NCBI RefSeq assembly: GCF_001422985.1
Contig: NZ_LMNL01000037.1
Location: 287,332 to 351,331, forward strand
DNA length: 64,000 nucleotides
From: Methylobacterium sp. Leaf117
GTDB lineage: Bacteria; Pseudomonadota; Alphaproteobacteria; Rhizobiales; Beijerinckiaceae
Reading direction: 5' to 3'
Each line of letters begins with the position of its first letter. Position 1 is the stretch's first letter. Of this stretch, positions 1-8,870 are shown piece by piece. The translations under genes were made by a program, and so were the position numbers. The notes below the pieces were generated by a model. It did no database searches and was not told the origin of the DNA. It saw nothing but the letters and a program-made list of their open reading frames with translations.

Positions 1-250
1 AACCGCACTCATATCCGGTTTTATAAGACTATCACTCTGCTTTTCAGACATCTAAGGCCTCAAATTAATGAAATAACCCAATGGCTTCTGAGCCCGATCA
101 CAACCAATTATAAGCGAATCCGACCCTAAGCAATCGAATACATGTCACGTAATCCATACTGTGAACAGCCGTTTACACCTGCCTTGCTTTGCAGCAGGCG
201 CAAACTCACTGACGGGAAACGGAGGAGGGTTGTACCCAGACCCACCGCCC
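1..250. other. AT-richer intergenic DNA, no gene seen
   Basis: The first 190 bases are clearly poorer in G+C than everything that follows up to 57 kb. I see no start codon with a ribosome binding site leading into a credible protein. It may be the edge of a gene or of foreign DNA to the left of the window. The short open frames here look like chance. Confidence 0.4.
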
Positions 251-760
251 CTTTCGAAAAAACTTGACAATATTCCTATTCCGTGGTTCAGTGCGGGCAC
301 TCACCTCCCACACGGGAGGCCCTCCGGCGGACCGGGTCGGGGGGCTCGGGGGGAGGAGACGGCGCCCCGCGTCGATGGCCCGGTTTCGCCATCGCCCCGG
401 GCTGCATCGGCGACGCAAGGCGTCTCGGACGGGTAGGCCGCAAGGCTGGACCCGGTCCCCTGGGACGCAACGAGAGATCGGACGGTCCGCCCACTACGAG
501 GCGGGCTCGGAGCCTCGGGCTCTGATCAGACGGCCGCCGGACGCCGCCGCCCGCCAGGGCGTCGGAGCCCGGAGGGGGGCTGCCATGAGCCGGGTCGCCG
601 ATGCCGAGAAGACGCCGTGACGAAAAGGGTCGGCCCCGCGAGGGGCCGGGCCGAGGGACGCCGGGGGACCGGCCTATGATTCCAACAACGTGGTTTCGCG
701 GCGTCCCGCGTCTCCCGTTTCGTGTCCTGGCCATCCCCCCGCGCCGGAACCGGCGGCGGG
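251..760 (+). ncRNA. Candidate structured noncoding RNA element, copy 1
   Basis: This stretch holds no credible protein but is homologous along its length to 35003-35508 read on the minus strand. Both copies open with a near-identical block, TCGAAAA then ACTTGACAATATTCCTAT, in which TTGACA at 264-269 looks like a -35 box; no good -10 is visible in this copy. Both end with a stem of GGGACGCCG (655-663) and CGGCGTCCC (699-707). From TTGACA to the end of the stem is 443 bases in both copies. A hairpin of form CCGCC-loop-ACGA-GGCGG near 500-520 is also shared. The only gene downstream is convergent, so this reads as an independent RNA. Function unknown. Confidence 0.55.
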
Positions 761-796
761 GCCGTTCCCGCACGGCCGTTCAGGCGTGGCGGATTT

Positions 797-1390
797 TCAC
801 GGCGCCAGCCAGCATCCGCGCCAGTTCCCGGCCCGCTCCCAGGCCGCCCGGCGGTGGCCGCGCCGGTCGAGGTAGAGGAATTCGAGGCGGGCCACCCGCA
901 CCACCACGGCGCAGAAGTTCGGTCGGCCGAGGGTCAGCGCCGTCTCGGCGTCCGGCAGGGTGTAGGCGTCGCCGCGGGGCAGCACCGCCCCGGGGGCGGG
1001 ATCGGCGCCGTAGCAGATCCGGCTCATGGCCATCGCGCCGGCCCAGGCCGCTTCGGCCAGGGCATCGTCGCTGTGGAGCGTCGCCGGGCCGGAGGCGCGG
1101 ATCTGGATCTTGGCGGCGGAATCGTAGCCGTGCAGGGCCGCATGCCCGGAGGCCGCGATCTCGGACGCCTTGTCGGAGCGGCGGTCGCAGTGGAAGCGCA
1201 GGGCTCCGGCCGCCGGATCGGCCTGCCGCAGCACCACGGTGCGGACCTGCGGGTGCCCCGCCGCATCGACGGTGGCCAGCGCCGGCATGTGGAAGGCGTT
1301 GCGGCGCAAGGCAGGCCCCTCCTCCAAGAGGCGCCAGACCTCCGCCCGTGCCGCGTCCAGGTCGTCGTGGAAGGGCGGCAGCGGGTCCAT
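797..1390 (-). CDS. Pyridoxamine 5'-phosphate oxidase-like FMN-binding protein
   Basis: A 197-residue protein resembling the split-barrel PNPOx family, in particular the Alr4036-type subgroup. The visible match is the middle segment with TVVLRQAD and RFHCDRRSDKASEI, the usual FMN-phosphate contact region, and the closing part ending GNWRGCWLAP, similar to the PNPOx C-terminal segment. Members bind FMN and oxidise pyridoxine/pyridoxamine phosphate or other substrates; the substrate here cannot be told. ATG at 1390 is chosen because it begins MDPLPPFHDDL two bases after the stop of the LABN gene. It is the last gene of a tight minus-strand operon of envelope genes, an odd partner that may be co-transcribed by chance. 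Confidence 0.75.
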   Translation of the reverse strand: MDPLPPFHDDLDAARAEVWRLLEEGPALRRNAFHMPALATVDAAGHPQVRTVVLRQADPAAGALRFHCDRRSDKASEIAASGHAALHGYDSAAKIQIRASGPATLHSDDALAEAAWAGAMAMSRICYGADPAPGAVLPRGDAYTLPDAETALTLGRPNFCAVVVRVARLEFLYLDRRGHRRAAWERAGNWRGCWLAP

Positions 1391-1392
1391 GG

Positions 1393-1725
1393 TCACAGCG
1401 CCGCCCGGGCGGCGCGGCGCTCGCGCAGGATCAGGAAGACGTTGCGGAGATAGATGAAGGTCGAGAGGGCCTGGCCGAAGATGATCACCGGCTCGCGCCG
1501 CACCAGGCCGTAGACCAGGGTCATCAGGCCGCCCGCGATGGAGAGGAACCAGAAGGCCAGCGGCATCACGCTTCGGCCGGCCCGCTCGGAGGCGAGCCAC
1601 TGCACCACGAAGCGGGCGCCGAACACCGCCTGGGCCAGGATGCCGAAGACCAGCCAGGCATCGAAGCGGGTGACGAAGACGTCGTAGACGTAGCCGCGCA
1701 GGTCCTCGGCGAGCTGGATCAGCAT
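1393..1725 (-). CDS. Small LABN (lipid A biosynthesis N-terminal) domain membrane protein
   Basis: A 110-residue membrane protein with three hydrophobic segments (about residues 22-40, 53-70 and 78-98). It matches the LABN domain found at the N-terminus of some LpxB proteins and as a free-standing small protein. The FGARFVVQWLASER stretch is typical. It lies 3 bases after a GT2 gene and below an ArnT-like transferase. From memory, rhizobia pair a small LABN protein with a GT2 enzyme (RgtF/RgtE) to make a polyprenyl-phosphate sugar that an ArnT-type enzyme moves onto lipid A or core. That role is inferred from order alone. Confidence 0.75.
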   Translation of the reverse strand: MLIQLAEDLRGYVYDVFVTRFDAWLVFGILAQAVFGARFVVQWLASERAGRSVMPLAFWFLSIAGGLMTLVYGLVRREPVIIFGQALSTFIYLRNVFLILRERRAARAAL

Positions 1726-1728
1726 GGC

Positions 1729-2454
1729 TCAGGCTCCCGTCACGTCCGTGACCCGGGGCGTCACGCGCTTGCGCCGGATCAGCCACCACACCCCGGCGAG
1801 ATCGAGGAGGCCGACCCAGAGCCGGTCGAACAGGCCGTATTTCGAGGTGCCGGTGAAGCGCGGCCGGTCGACCACGTCGCGATGGACCACGCCGAAGCCC
1901 TCGCGGGCGACGAGGGCCGGCATGAAGCGGTGCTGCCCGTCGAAGAAGGGCAGCGTGCGGTAGACGTCGCGGCGCACGAGCTTGTAGCCGCAGCCGGTGT
2001 CGCGGGTGGAATCCCGGAGGATGCGGACCCGGACCCCGTTGGCGATGCGCGACTGGATCGTCTTCAGGCGTCCGTCCTTGCGCCCGATGCGCTGGCCCTG
2101 GGCGAGGCCGACCCCCGCACCGCCCGCCTCAATGGCGTCGAGCAGGGGCGCGAGGAAGGCCGGGTCGTTCTGGCCGTCGCCGTCCATCAGGGCGCAGACC
2201 GGGGCGCGGGCCACGGCGATTCCGCTGCGGATGCCGGCGGCCTTGCCGGCGGTGCGGTCGTGGGCGAGCACCCGCAGCCAGGGCCGTCCGGCCCGGGCCG
2301 CCTTCAGGGCCTCGGCGGTGCCGTCGGTGGAGCCGTCGTCGACGTAGATCACCTCGAAGGGCGCCAGCGGGGCGCAGGCGGTCTCGAGTTCGGCGACGAG
2401 GCTCGCGATGTTGCCGGCCTCGTTCTTCACCGGGATGATCACGGAGAGGCGCAT
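1729..2454 (-). CDS. Family 2 glycosyltransferase (DPM1/ArnC-like)
   Basis: A 241-residue GT-A fold enzyme beginning MRLSVIIPVKNE. The nucleotide-sugar site is seen as DDGSTDGT (residues 39-46) and DGDGQ (91-95, the DxD metal motif). A hydrophobic stretch, LWVGLLDLAGVWWLI, near the C-terminus suggests membrane anchoring, as in enzymes that charge polyprenyl phosphate with a sugar. ATG at 2454 is chosen; a TTG five codons upstream is possible. It sits 35 bases after the ArnT-like gene and 3 bases before the LABN gene. The likely role is to supply a lipid-linked sugar for the ArnT-like enzyme; the sugar is unknown. Confidence 0.85.
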   Translation of the reverse strand: MRLSVIIPVKNEAGNIASLVAELETACAPLAPFEVIYVDDGSTDGTAEALKAARAGRPWLRVLAHDRTAGKAAGIRSGIAVARAPVCALMDGDGQNDPAFLAPLLDAIEAGGAGVGLAQGQRIGRKDGRLKTIQSRIANGVRVRILRDSTRDTGCGYKLVRRDVYRTLPFFDGQHRFMPALVAREGFGVVHRDVVDRPRFTGTSKYGLFDRLWVGLLDLAGVWWLIRRKRVTPRVTDVTGA

Positions 2455-2489
2455 GGGTGTTCGATCCAAGGATGTCTCGGGCGTCGTGT

Positions 2490-4229
2490 CTAGGGCGTCA
2501 CGGCATAGGCCGAAAGATCGACCCGGCGCCCGCCATTGATGTTGAAGCCCGAGACCGCGCCGACCCGGTTCGGCACCAGCCCGGCGGCCCGGGCGGCGTC
2601 ATCGAACGCGGCCGCGAACCGGCCCTCGACGTAGACGAGGCGGCAGGCTCCGGTATCCGGTGCTCCCTCGCCCTTCAGGAAGGCCGCGGCCTCGGTACCG
2701 GTCCCCAGCATGGCGAGGTCGGTGCCGATCAGGAAGACGAAGCTCGGTTCGCGGTAGCCGAGGCTGGCGACGCGGGGATGCGGACAGGGCAGGCGATCGC
2801 GGATCGCGGCGAGGCGCGGCGAGACCTTGAGGGCGGCCATCACCGGCTGGGTCAGGCCGAACACGGCGGGCGAGAGCAGCATCGAGGCCAGGATGCCGAG
2901 CACCAGCGCGCGCTCGGGCAGCCCCCGGGAGAAGGCGTGCCAGGCCAGGGCCGCCACCGCGCTGGCGCCGAGCAGCAGCGGCAGCCCGGCCAAGGGCAGA
3001 GTCCGGTCGTAGGCGAAGGCGAAGGCCGAGAGCCCGAGGGTGAGTCCGACGGGAATCAGCACCACGAGCCCGGCGGTGAGGCGCGCGCCCCGGCGCTCGG
3101 GGTGCAGCGCGCCGGCGGCGAGCGCCCGCACGGTGAGGATGGCGATGGCCGGCATCAGCGGCAGCACGTAATGGGGCAGCTTGGTCGGCACGATCTCGAA
3201 CAGGATCCAGGTCGGCACGATCCAGGCGAGCAGGAAGGCGATGGCGGGCTCGCGCCGGTAGCCCCAGGCAAAGGGCGCACTGAGCGCCGCGAAGGCCGCC
3301 CCCGGCCAGAACGTGCCGAAGAACGCCACGAGGTAGGCGCCGGGCGGGGCGAAGTGCTTCTCCGAGCCGCCCTGGACCTTGCTCAGCATGTCGTGGCCGA
3401 CCGCCTCCCCGTAGAAGGCGCCGCCGCTCTTCCAGGTGATGGCGGCGAACCAGGGCGCCACGATCAGCAGGGTGAGGGGCAGGCCGAGGCCGGGCCGCAG
3501 GGCGCCGAGCCAGCGGCCGGAGCCCGACCGGACGGAGAGGATCAGGGCCGGCAGTCCGCAGAACAGCGGCACCATCGGCCCCTTGATCAGGATGCCGAGG
3601 GCGAGGCCGAGCCAGAAGGTCAGCACCGTGGCGGTGTCGAGGGGGCCGGACGCGCGGTCGCGCCGGAGCCAGGCGCGAGCGAGACCGCCGAAGCTCGCCA
3701 CCGCGCAGGCACAGAGGAGCGCATCGGTCTTGGCGAGGCGCGCCTCGGCCGAGAGCACGACGCAGGCCCCGAACAGGGCTGCGGCGAGAAAGGCCCCCCG
3801 CCGGGGCAGGAAGACCAGGGCCGACCAGTAGGTGAGGAGCAGCGCCCCGATGGCGCCGAGCAGCGACGGGATGCGGTAGAGGCCGATGGTGGTGCGGGCG
3901 TCCGGCACGCCGAGCGCTTCGGCGGCGCCGACGACGGCCGCCTGCGCCCAGTAGATGCCCACCGGCTTCTTGTGCCGGGCCTCCGCCTGGAAGCGGATGT
4001 CGACGAGGTCGCCGGTCTCGAGCATCTGCTTCGACGCCTGGGCGAAGCGCGGCTCGTCGCGGTCCATGGGCTGGAGCGAGGCGAGGCCCGGCAGGAAGCA
4101 GACGAGGCAGAGGGCGATCAGGAGGGCGCAGGCCCAGGCATGGCTCCGGGTCGCAGCGGCCAGGAGGGTGTCCGGGAACGCGACGGCGTGGCCGCGGGCC
4201 GGGGGAGGCACGGTGGCGCGCTCGGTCAT
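2490..4229 (-). CDS. ArnT-like polytopic glycosyltransferase (PMT superfamily)
   Basis: A 579-residue integral membrane protein with about a dozen hydrophobic segments. The first periplasmic loop carries the family's acidic pair in PMDRDEPRFAQ (about residues 54-64), followed by ARHKKPVGIYW, both typical of ArnT and related GT83 enzymes that move a sugar from undecaprenyl phosphate onto lipid A or another periplasmic acceptor. Length is close to ArnT (about 550). First gene of a four-gene minus-strand operon with GT2 and LABN genes, which supports surface glycolipid modification. Sugar and acceptor are unknown. Confidence 0.85.
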   Translation of the reverse strand: MTERATVPPPARGHAVAFPDTLLAAATRSHAWACALLIALCLVCFLPGLASLQPMDRDEPRFAQASKQMLETGDLVDIRFQAEARHKKPVGIYWAQAAVVGAAEALGVPDARTTIGLYRIPSLLGAIGALLLTYWSALVFLPRRGAFLAAALFGACVVLSAEARLAKTDALLCACAVASFGGLARAWLRRDRASGPLDTATVLTFWLGLALGILIKGPMVPLFCGLPALILSVRSGSGRWLGALRPGLGLPLTLLIVAPWFAAITWKSGGAFYGEAVGHDMLSKVQGGSEKHFAPPGAYLVAFFGTFWPGAAFAALSAPFAWGYRREPAIAFLLAWIVPTWILFEIVPTKLPHYVLPLMPAIAILTVRALAAGALHPERRGARLTAGLVVLIPVGLTLGLSAFAFAYDRTLPLAGLPLLLGASAVAALAWHAFSRGLPERALVLGILASMLLSPAVFGLTQPVMAALKVSPRLAAIRDRLPCPHPRVASLGYREPSFVFLIGTDLAMLGTGTEAAAFLKGEGAPDTGACRLVYVEGRFAAAFDDAARAAGLVPNRVGAVSGFNINGGRRVDLSAYAVTP

Positions 4230-4340
4230 GCGGAAGGATGGGCCGTCAGGGGGGACATACGCGGCTCCGGACCGGCGCTCGGCCCGTGGTTCCGGTCGAT
4301 GCCGCGACGGCCGGCGGTGTCGATGATGCGGCCGGGAATG

Positions 4341-5381
4341 TCAAATCTCAGGCGCCTCGGGCCGGCCGTCCGGCATCCCCTCCCCATCGTCGCGGAACCG
4401 CTGCCGGTAGGAGGCGGGCGCCACCGCCACGTGGCGCAGGAAGCTGCGCCGCAAGGTCTCCTCCGAGCCGAAGCCGCAGCGCTCCGCGACCCGCTTCAGC
4501 GGGAGCGCGGTCTCGGCCAGGAGCCGCCGGGCCGCCTCGACGCGCTGGCGCTCAAGGGCGCGGGCGGGGGTCAGCCCCGTGGCCGCGCGATAATGGCGGG
4601 CAAAGCCGCGCGGGCTCATGCCGGCCGCCTCGGCCAGTCGCGGGACGGTCAGGTCCTCGGACAGGTGGTCGGCGATCCAGGCGTGGAGCCCCTCGAAGCG
4701 CGTGCCACCGGATTGCAGCGCCAGGACGGTGCTGAACTGGGACTGGCCGCCCGGGCGCTTGAGGAAGACCACGAGGTGCCGGGCGACCGCCAACGCCGCA
4801 TCCCGGCCGAGATCCGCCTCCACCAGGGCGAGCGCCAGGTCGATGCCCGCCGTCACCCCGGCGGAGGTCCAGACCGCGCCGTCCCGAATGAAGATGGGGT
4901 CGGGCTCGACCCGGGCCTCCGGATGGCGCCGCGCCAGTTCGGAGCAACGGGTCCAGTGGGTCACGGCCCGACGCCCGTCGAGGAGGCCGGCCGCCCCGAG
5001 CAGGAAGGCGCCGGTGCAGACCGAGGCCACCCGCCGGGCCCGAGGCACCCGGGCGGCGACCCAGGCGGGCAGGCCCCCCGCGACCGCCCCGGCGACGCCG
5101 CGCCCGCCCGCCACCACGAGGGTGTCGACGGGCTGGTCCGCGGACGGAAGCGGCTCCATCGCGAGGCCGAGACCGGCGGAGCTGCGGAGCTGGCCGCCGC
5201 CCGCCGCGACCACGTGCAGAGCGTAGGGCGCAGGGCCTGCGCCTGCGAGGTCGTTCGCCGTGGCGAAGACCTGGAGCGGCCCCGCCACGTCGAGGAGCTG
5301 GACATCCCGGAAAGCCAGGATCTCGACGCGGCGGGGACCATCCGCGCTGCGCCCTGGCAGAAAACGAGGAGTTTTGGTCAT
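4341..5381 (-). CDS. GlxA-family transcriptional regulator (DJ-1/PfpI domain plus AraC HTH)
   Basis: A 346-residue regulator. Residues about 18-190 form a DJ-1/PfpI-like domain with VCTGAFLLGAAGLLDGRRAVTHW around the nucleophile-elbow cysteine; about 235-335 form a double AraC-type helix-turn-helix (LAEAAGMSPRGFARHY and VAERCGFGSEETLRRSF). Such proteins sense a small molecule with the first domain and bind DNA with the second. It is divergent from a stand-alone DJ-1/PfpI gene starting 59 bases away, which suggests it controls that gene. The inducer is unknown. Confidence 0.88.
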   Translation of the reverse strand: MTKTPRFLPGRSADGPRRVEILAFRDVQLLDVAGPLQVFATANDLAGAGPAPYALHVVAAGGGQLRSSAGLGLAMEPLPSADQPVDTLVVAGGRGVAGAVAGGLPAWVAARVPRARRVASVCTGAFLLGAAGLLDGRRAVTHWTRCSELARRHPEARVEPDPIFIRDGAVWTSAGVTAGIDLALALVEADLGRDAALAVARHLVVFLKRPGGQSQFSTVLALQSGGTRFEGLHAWIADHLSEDLTVPRLAEAAGMSPRGFARHYRAATGLTPARALERQRVEAARRLLAETALPLKRVAERCGFGSEETLRRSFLRHVAVAPASYRQRFRDDGEGMPDGRPEAPEI

Positions 5382-5440
5382 TTCGGCCGGAGCCTGGCCG
5401 AGTAGGGTCGTCCTGTCCAGACACCCGGAGTTCTGCCGCG

Positions 5441-6148
5441 ATGCCCCTCGAAATCGGCCTCCTCACCTTCCCGAACGTCCAGCAGCTCGACCTCACCGCG
5501 CCCTACGAGGTGTTCGTCGGGATTCCGGACGCCCGGGTTCGCCTCGTGGCCACCGGCCCGGGGCCTGTCACCAGCTCCACCGGTCTCGTGCTCACCCCGA
5601 CGCACACGGTCGACGATTGCCCCCAGCTCGACGTGCTCTGCATCCCGGGCGGGATCGGGGTGAATGCGCTGATGCAGGATGCGGCACTCCTCGCCTTCGT
5701 GCGGGCGCAGGCGGCGCGCGCCCGCTACGTCACGTCCGTCTGCACCGGCGCCCTGGTGCTCGGGGCGGCCGGGCTGCTGCGGGGCCGGCGCGCCACCACC
5801 CACTGGGCCAGCCTCGACCTCCTGGCGGCCTTCGGGGCGATCCCGGTGGCCGAGCGGGTGGTGCGCGACGGCAACCTCCTCACCGGGGGCGGAGTGACCG
5901 CCGGCATCGACTTCGCCCTGACGCTGGCGGCCGAGATCGCCGGCCGACCGGAGGCGGAAACGATCCAGCTCGGCCTCGAATACGCGCCGGCGCCGCCCTT
6001 CGCGGCGGGCACGCCCGCCACCGCCAGTCCCGCCGTCCTCGCGGCGACGCGCGCCCGCCTCGCCGCCGGCCGGGCCGAGCGCGAGCGCATCGTGGGGGCG
6101 ATCAGCGGAGCGCCCGCCATCGTCGCATGGCCGAAACCCAAGCCTTGA
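5441..6148 (+). CDS. DJ-1/PfpI family protein, isonitrile-hydratase-like
   Basis: A 235-residue single-domain protein of the DJ-1/PfpI superfamily. The conserved cysteine lies in SVCTGALVLGAAGLLRGRRATTHW, and TGGGVTAGIDFAL follows, a pattern shared with the isonitrile hydratase (InhA) branch, which hydrates isonitriles to N-substituted formamides. The N-terminal VQQLDLTAPYEVF segment also fits that branch. ATG at 5441 has CGGAG upstream. It is divergently paired with a GlxA-type regulator carrying a paralogous domain; the pair probably forms one regulated unit. The substrate assignment is by family resemblance only. Confidence 0.8.
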   Translation: MPLEIGLLTFPNVQQLDLTAPYEVFVGIPDARVRLVATGPGPVTSSTGLVLTPTHTVDDCPQLDVLCIPGGIGVNALMQDAALLAFVRAQAARARYVTSVCTGALVLGAAGLLRGRRATTHWASLDLLAAFGAIPVAERVVRDGNLLTGGGVTAGIDFALTLAAEIAGRPEAETIQLGLEYAPAPPFAAGTPATASPAVLAATRARLAAGRAERERIVGAISGAPAIVAWPKPKP

Positions 6149-6261
6149 CGGCAGACGGAGACGGCCTTCGTGGTTCTTAAACGTATTCTGCGCGCCTATC
6201 AGGCGGCACCGGCGGCCCTAGAGTGCGGGTCTTTGCCGGCCCTCGAGCGCGGGAGTGGACC

Positions 6262-7581
6262 ATGACGACGGGCATCGCCACCGACGCGGGCGCGCCGGCG
6301 CGGGCAGATCTCCCCGATGCCCTGCGCATCGGGGCGATGGGCGTGATCCTGCTGATCGTGCTGATCGGGGCCGATCCGTTCCTTGACGGGACGGCAGCCG
6401 AGAACGCGGCCTCGCGGGCCGGCGGCAACATCGTCAACCAGGTGCTGTATCTGGCGATGGGCGGACTCGCCGTGGCCGTGCTGGCCTGGCGCGGGCGGGA
6501 GGCCCTGCGGCCACTGGCCACCCTGCCGATCCTGGCGACGCTGGGCTGGATCGGCGTCTCCACCGCCCTCTCCATCGAGCCCGCCGTCTCGGCACGGCGC
6601 CTGATCTCCCTCGTCATCATGTTCGGCGGGGTGGTGAGCGTGCTGGTGCTCGCCCGCGACGCGCGCCAGTTCGCGCAGGCCCTCGGCGGCAGCGTGCTCC
6701 TGGTGCTGGCGCTCTGCTACCTCGGCCTCGTGCTGGTGCCCGAGCGCGCGATGCACACCGCCCTCGACCTGATCGAGCCCGAACACGCGGGCAGCTGGCG
6801 CGGCGTCTTCGCGCACAAGAACGGTGCCGGCGCGGCCATGAGCCTGTTCATCATTGTCGGGTTGTTCTGGGCCGCGATGGGCCAGCGCATCCTCGGCACC
6901 ACCGTGGTGGTCGTGGCGGGCGTGTTTCTCGTCTTCACCAACGCCAAGACATCGATGGTCATGACCCCTGCGGTGCTCGGTCTGACCTGGGCCTGCACCC
7001 GCTCCGCCTCGGGCGCCTGGCGCCGGCTGGTGCTCCTCGGGCCCCTGGCGCTGCTGCTGGTGCTCACGGTGGGCTCGGTGATGGTGCCGGGCGTCGGAGC
7101 GCTGGTCGCGAGCCTCGCCGCCGACCCGACCTATACCGGCCGTACCGAGATCTGGAGCTTCGCCCTCGACAACATCGCCAAGAAGCCGCTGACCGGCTTC
7201 GGCTACGGGGCCTTCTGGGAAAGCGTGTTCTACGGCGGCGGCGGCGATGCGACCACCTGGGTCAATCGCGCCACCGACGCCCATGACGGCTACCTCAACA
7301 CCGCCCTGGAGAGCGGCCTGCCCGGCCTCGCCCTCACGGTGTGGTGGATGATTCTGGCGCCGGTCTCGGATCTTCAGGCCCAGCGCCAGGACGGCGCAGG
7401 GGCCGCCCTCGACCCGCTGCGGCTGCTGTTCCTGCGGATCTGGCTGTTCGGCCTGATGGTAGGGGTGTTCGAATCGGTGTTCTACCAGGCCACCAACGCG
7501 CTGTTCTTCCTGCTCGCCCTCTCGGTCCTCGGCCTGCGCTTCGGGGCCGCCGGACGGGTGGTCGGGAGCCGGCCGCGGTGA
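6262..7581 (+). CDS. O-antigen ligase / exopolysaccharide polymerase-like membrane protein
   Basis: A 439-residue protein with about ten to twelve membrane segments. The signature is the Wzy/WaaL-type periplasmic region: TGRTEIWSFALDNIAKKPLTGFGYGAFW (about residues 290-320), then DAHDGYLNTALESGLPGL, where the histidine is typical. Such proteins join or polymerise lipid-linked glycans in the periplasm. ATG at 6262 is preferred over an upstream GTG because GGGAG precedes it. The stop overlaps the GTG of the acyltransferase that follows (GTGA), so the two are translationally coupled and probably work on the same surface polysaccharide. Confidence 0.85.
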   Translation: MTTGIATDAGAPARADLPDALRIGAMGVILLIVLIGADPFLDGTAAENAASRAGGNIVNQVLYLAMGGLAVAVLAWRGREALRPLATLPILATLGWIGVSTALSIEPAVSARRLISLVIMFGGVVSVLVLARDARQFAQALGGSVLLVLALCYLGLVLVPERAMHTALDLIEPEHAGSWRGVFAHKNGAGAAMSLFIIVGLFWAAMGQRILGTTVVVVAGVFLVFTNAKTSMVMTPAVLGLTWACTRSASGAWRRLVLLGPLALLLVLTVGSVMVPGVGALVASLAADPTYTGRTEIWSFALDNIAKKPLTGFGYGAFWESVFYGGGGDATTWVNRATDAHDGYLNTALESGLPGLALTVWWMILAPVSDLQAQRQDGAGAALDPLRLLFLRIWLFGLMVGVFESVFYQATNALFFLLALSVLGLRFGAAGRVVGSRPR

Positions 7582-8801
7582 GCGGTCCGCGCCCGCCTCA
7601 GGCCCATCCGCCGGTGACGCCGCTGCCGGCGCTCACCGCCCTGCGCTTCGTGGCCGCCGCCCTCGTGCTGGCCTTCCACTATGCGGGCGCGTTCTTCGCC
7701 GACGCCGCGGTGCCGGCCCCGATCCGCCTCGGATATTCCGGCGTGACCTTCTTCTTCCTGCTCTCGGGCTTCATCCTGGCCTACACCTACCGCGCCGTAG
7801 ACCTCCGCGACCGGGCCGCCCGCGTTCGCTTCCGTTGGGCGCGGGTGGCCCGGGTCATGCCGGTCTACCTGCTGGCCCTCGTACTGGCCCTGCCCTGGTT
7901 CGTCAGCTGGGTCGCCAAGTCGGCCCCGCCGCTGCAGGGGCTGATGGCCGCGAGCGCGGTCCTGGCACCGCTCGGTCTCCACGCCTGGGTGCCGGGCGCG
8001 GCCTGCGCCCTCGACTGCCCGAGCTGGTCGGTCTCGGTGGAGCTGTTCTTCTACGCGCTGTTTCCCGCCCTGCTGCCCCTGGTGCTCGGCGCGCCGGGCC
8101 GCATCGCGCGCCTGACCCTCGGCGCCTGGATCGTCCTGACCGGCGGGGCCGGCCTCGCCTTCGCGCATTACGCCCCCGGCGTGTCGCTGATCGGGCCCGA
8201 GGCGGGGGGACCGGGACCGGTGCTGCTGGCCCAGGCGATCAAGTACAATCCCCTGCTGCGCCTGCCAGAATTCGTCGCCGGGCTCCTCCTCTACGTAGCC
8301 TGGACCCGCCGGCGCATCCCGACGGCCGCCCTCCTCGGGAGCGCGGCGGTGGCCGCCTTTGGCCTCATTGCAGCGGCACCCATCCTGCCCGAGGTGCTGC
8401 TGCACAACGGGCTGACCGCCCTGGCCTGGGCGCCCCTGATCCTGGCCGGCGCGCAGATCCGCTCCGGGCCCCTGGTGGCGCCCGCCTTCGTGTTCCTGGG
8501 CCGGATCTCCTTCGCCCTCTACCTCATCCACGTCCCGGCCTATGCTCTGGTGAACAGCCTCGACCGGATCGCCCTCGGGGGCCGGCTTGCCGCCGCGCCC
8601 TGGCTCGGGGCGGGGCTCGCCACCGCGCTCAGCTTCGCGCTCAGCCTCGCCCTGCATCTCGGCCTCGAGGAGCCCGCCCGCCGGCGCATCCTGCGCTGGG
8701 CCGCGCGGCGCGGTGAACCGCATCCCGTCAGCGAGCGTTCAGCAACCATCCGGCAGGATGAAACTCTTCCGGCGTCAGGAAGGTCTGCAGCTTCGGGATA
8801 G
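7578..8801 (+). CDS. Acyltransferase family 3 (OafA/YrhL-like) membrane protein
   Basis: A 407-residue integral membrane protein. It opens with LPALTALRFVAAALVLAFHYAG, the family's R...H block that carries the catalytic histidine, then GYSGVTFFFLLSGFILAYTY, also diagnostic. CPSWSVSVELFFYALFP, around residue 150, matches the conserved SWSLxxE block. Such enzymes add acetyl or other acyl groups to sugars of surface polysaccharides. The GTG start overlaps the preceding ligase stop by four bases; the same frame is open further upstream, but that part overlaps the ligase gene. Confidence 0.88.
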   Translation: MSGPRPPQAHPPVTPLPALTALRFVAAALVLAFHYAGAFFADAAVPAPIRLGYSGVTFFFLLSGFILAYTYRAVDLRDRAARVRFRWARVARVMPVYLLALVLALPWFVSWVAKSAPPLQGLMAASAVLAPLGLHAWVPGAACALDCPSWSVSVELFFYALFPALLPLVLGAPGRIARLTLGAWIVLTGGAGLAFAHYAPGVSLIGPEAGGPGPVLLAQAIKYNPLLRLPEFVAGLLLYVAWTRRRIPTAALLGSAAVAAFGLIAAAPILPEVLLHNGLTALAWAPLILAGAQIRSGPLVAPAFVFLGRISFALYLIHVPAYALVNSLDRIALGGRLAAAPWLGAGLATALSFALSLALHLGLEEPARRRILRWAARRGEPHPVSERSATIRQDETLPASGRSAASG

Positions 8802-8870
8802 TCCCGCGGCCTTCGAGAAGCCGGAAGATCAAGAACAGCAAAGGTCACACCAGCAGAAGGTCATGGCGTC

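Noticed and set aside
161..436. Short plus-strand coding frames at the window start
   Set aside because: They cross the ncRNA start block, lack good ribosome sites, and the reading frame is not conserved in the second copy.
601..2493. A 630-codon open frame on the plus strand
   Set aside because: It lies opposite four convincing minus-strand genes and translates to Arg/Gly/Ala-rich sequence without family motifs; long antisense frames are expected in such GC-rich DNA.
2457..5405. A 982-codon open frame on the plus strand
   Set aside because: Antisense to the ArnT-like and GlxA-type genes, rich in Glu, Gly, Arg and His with no domain; a composition artefact.
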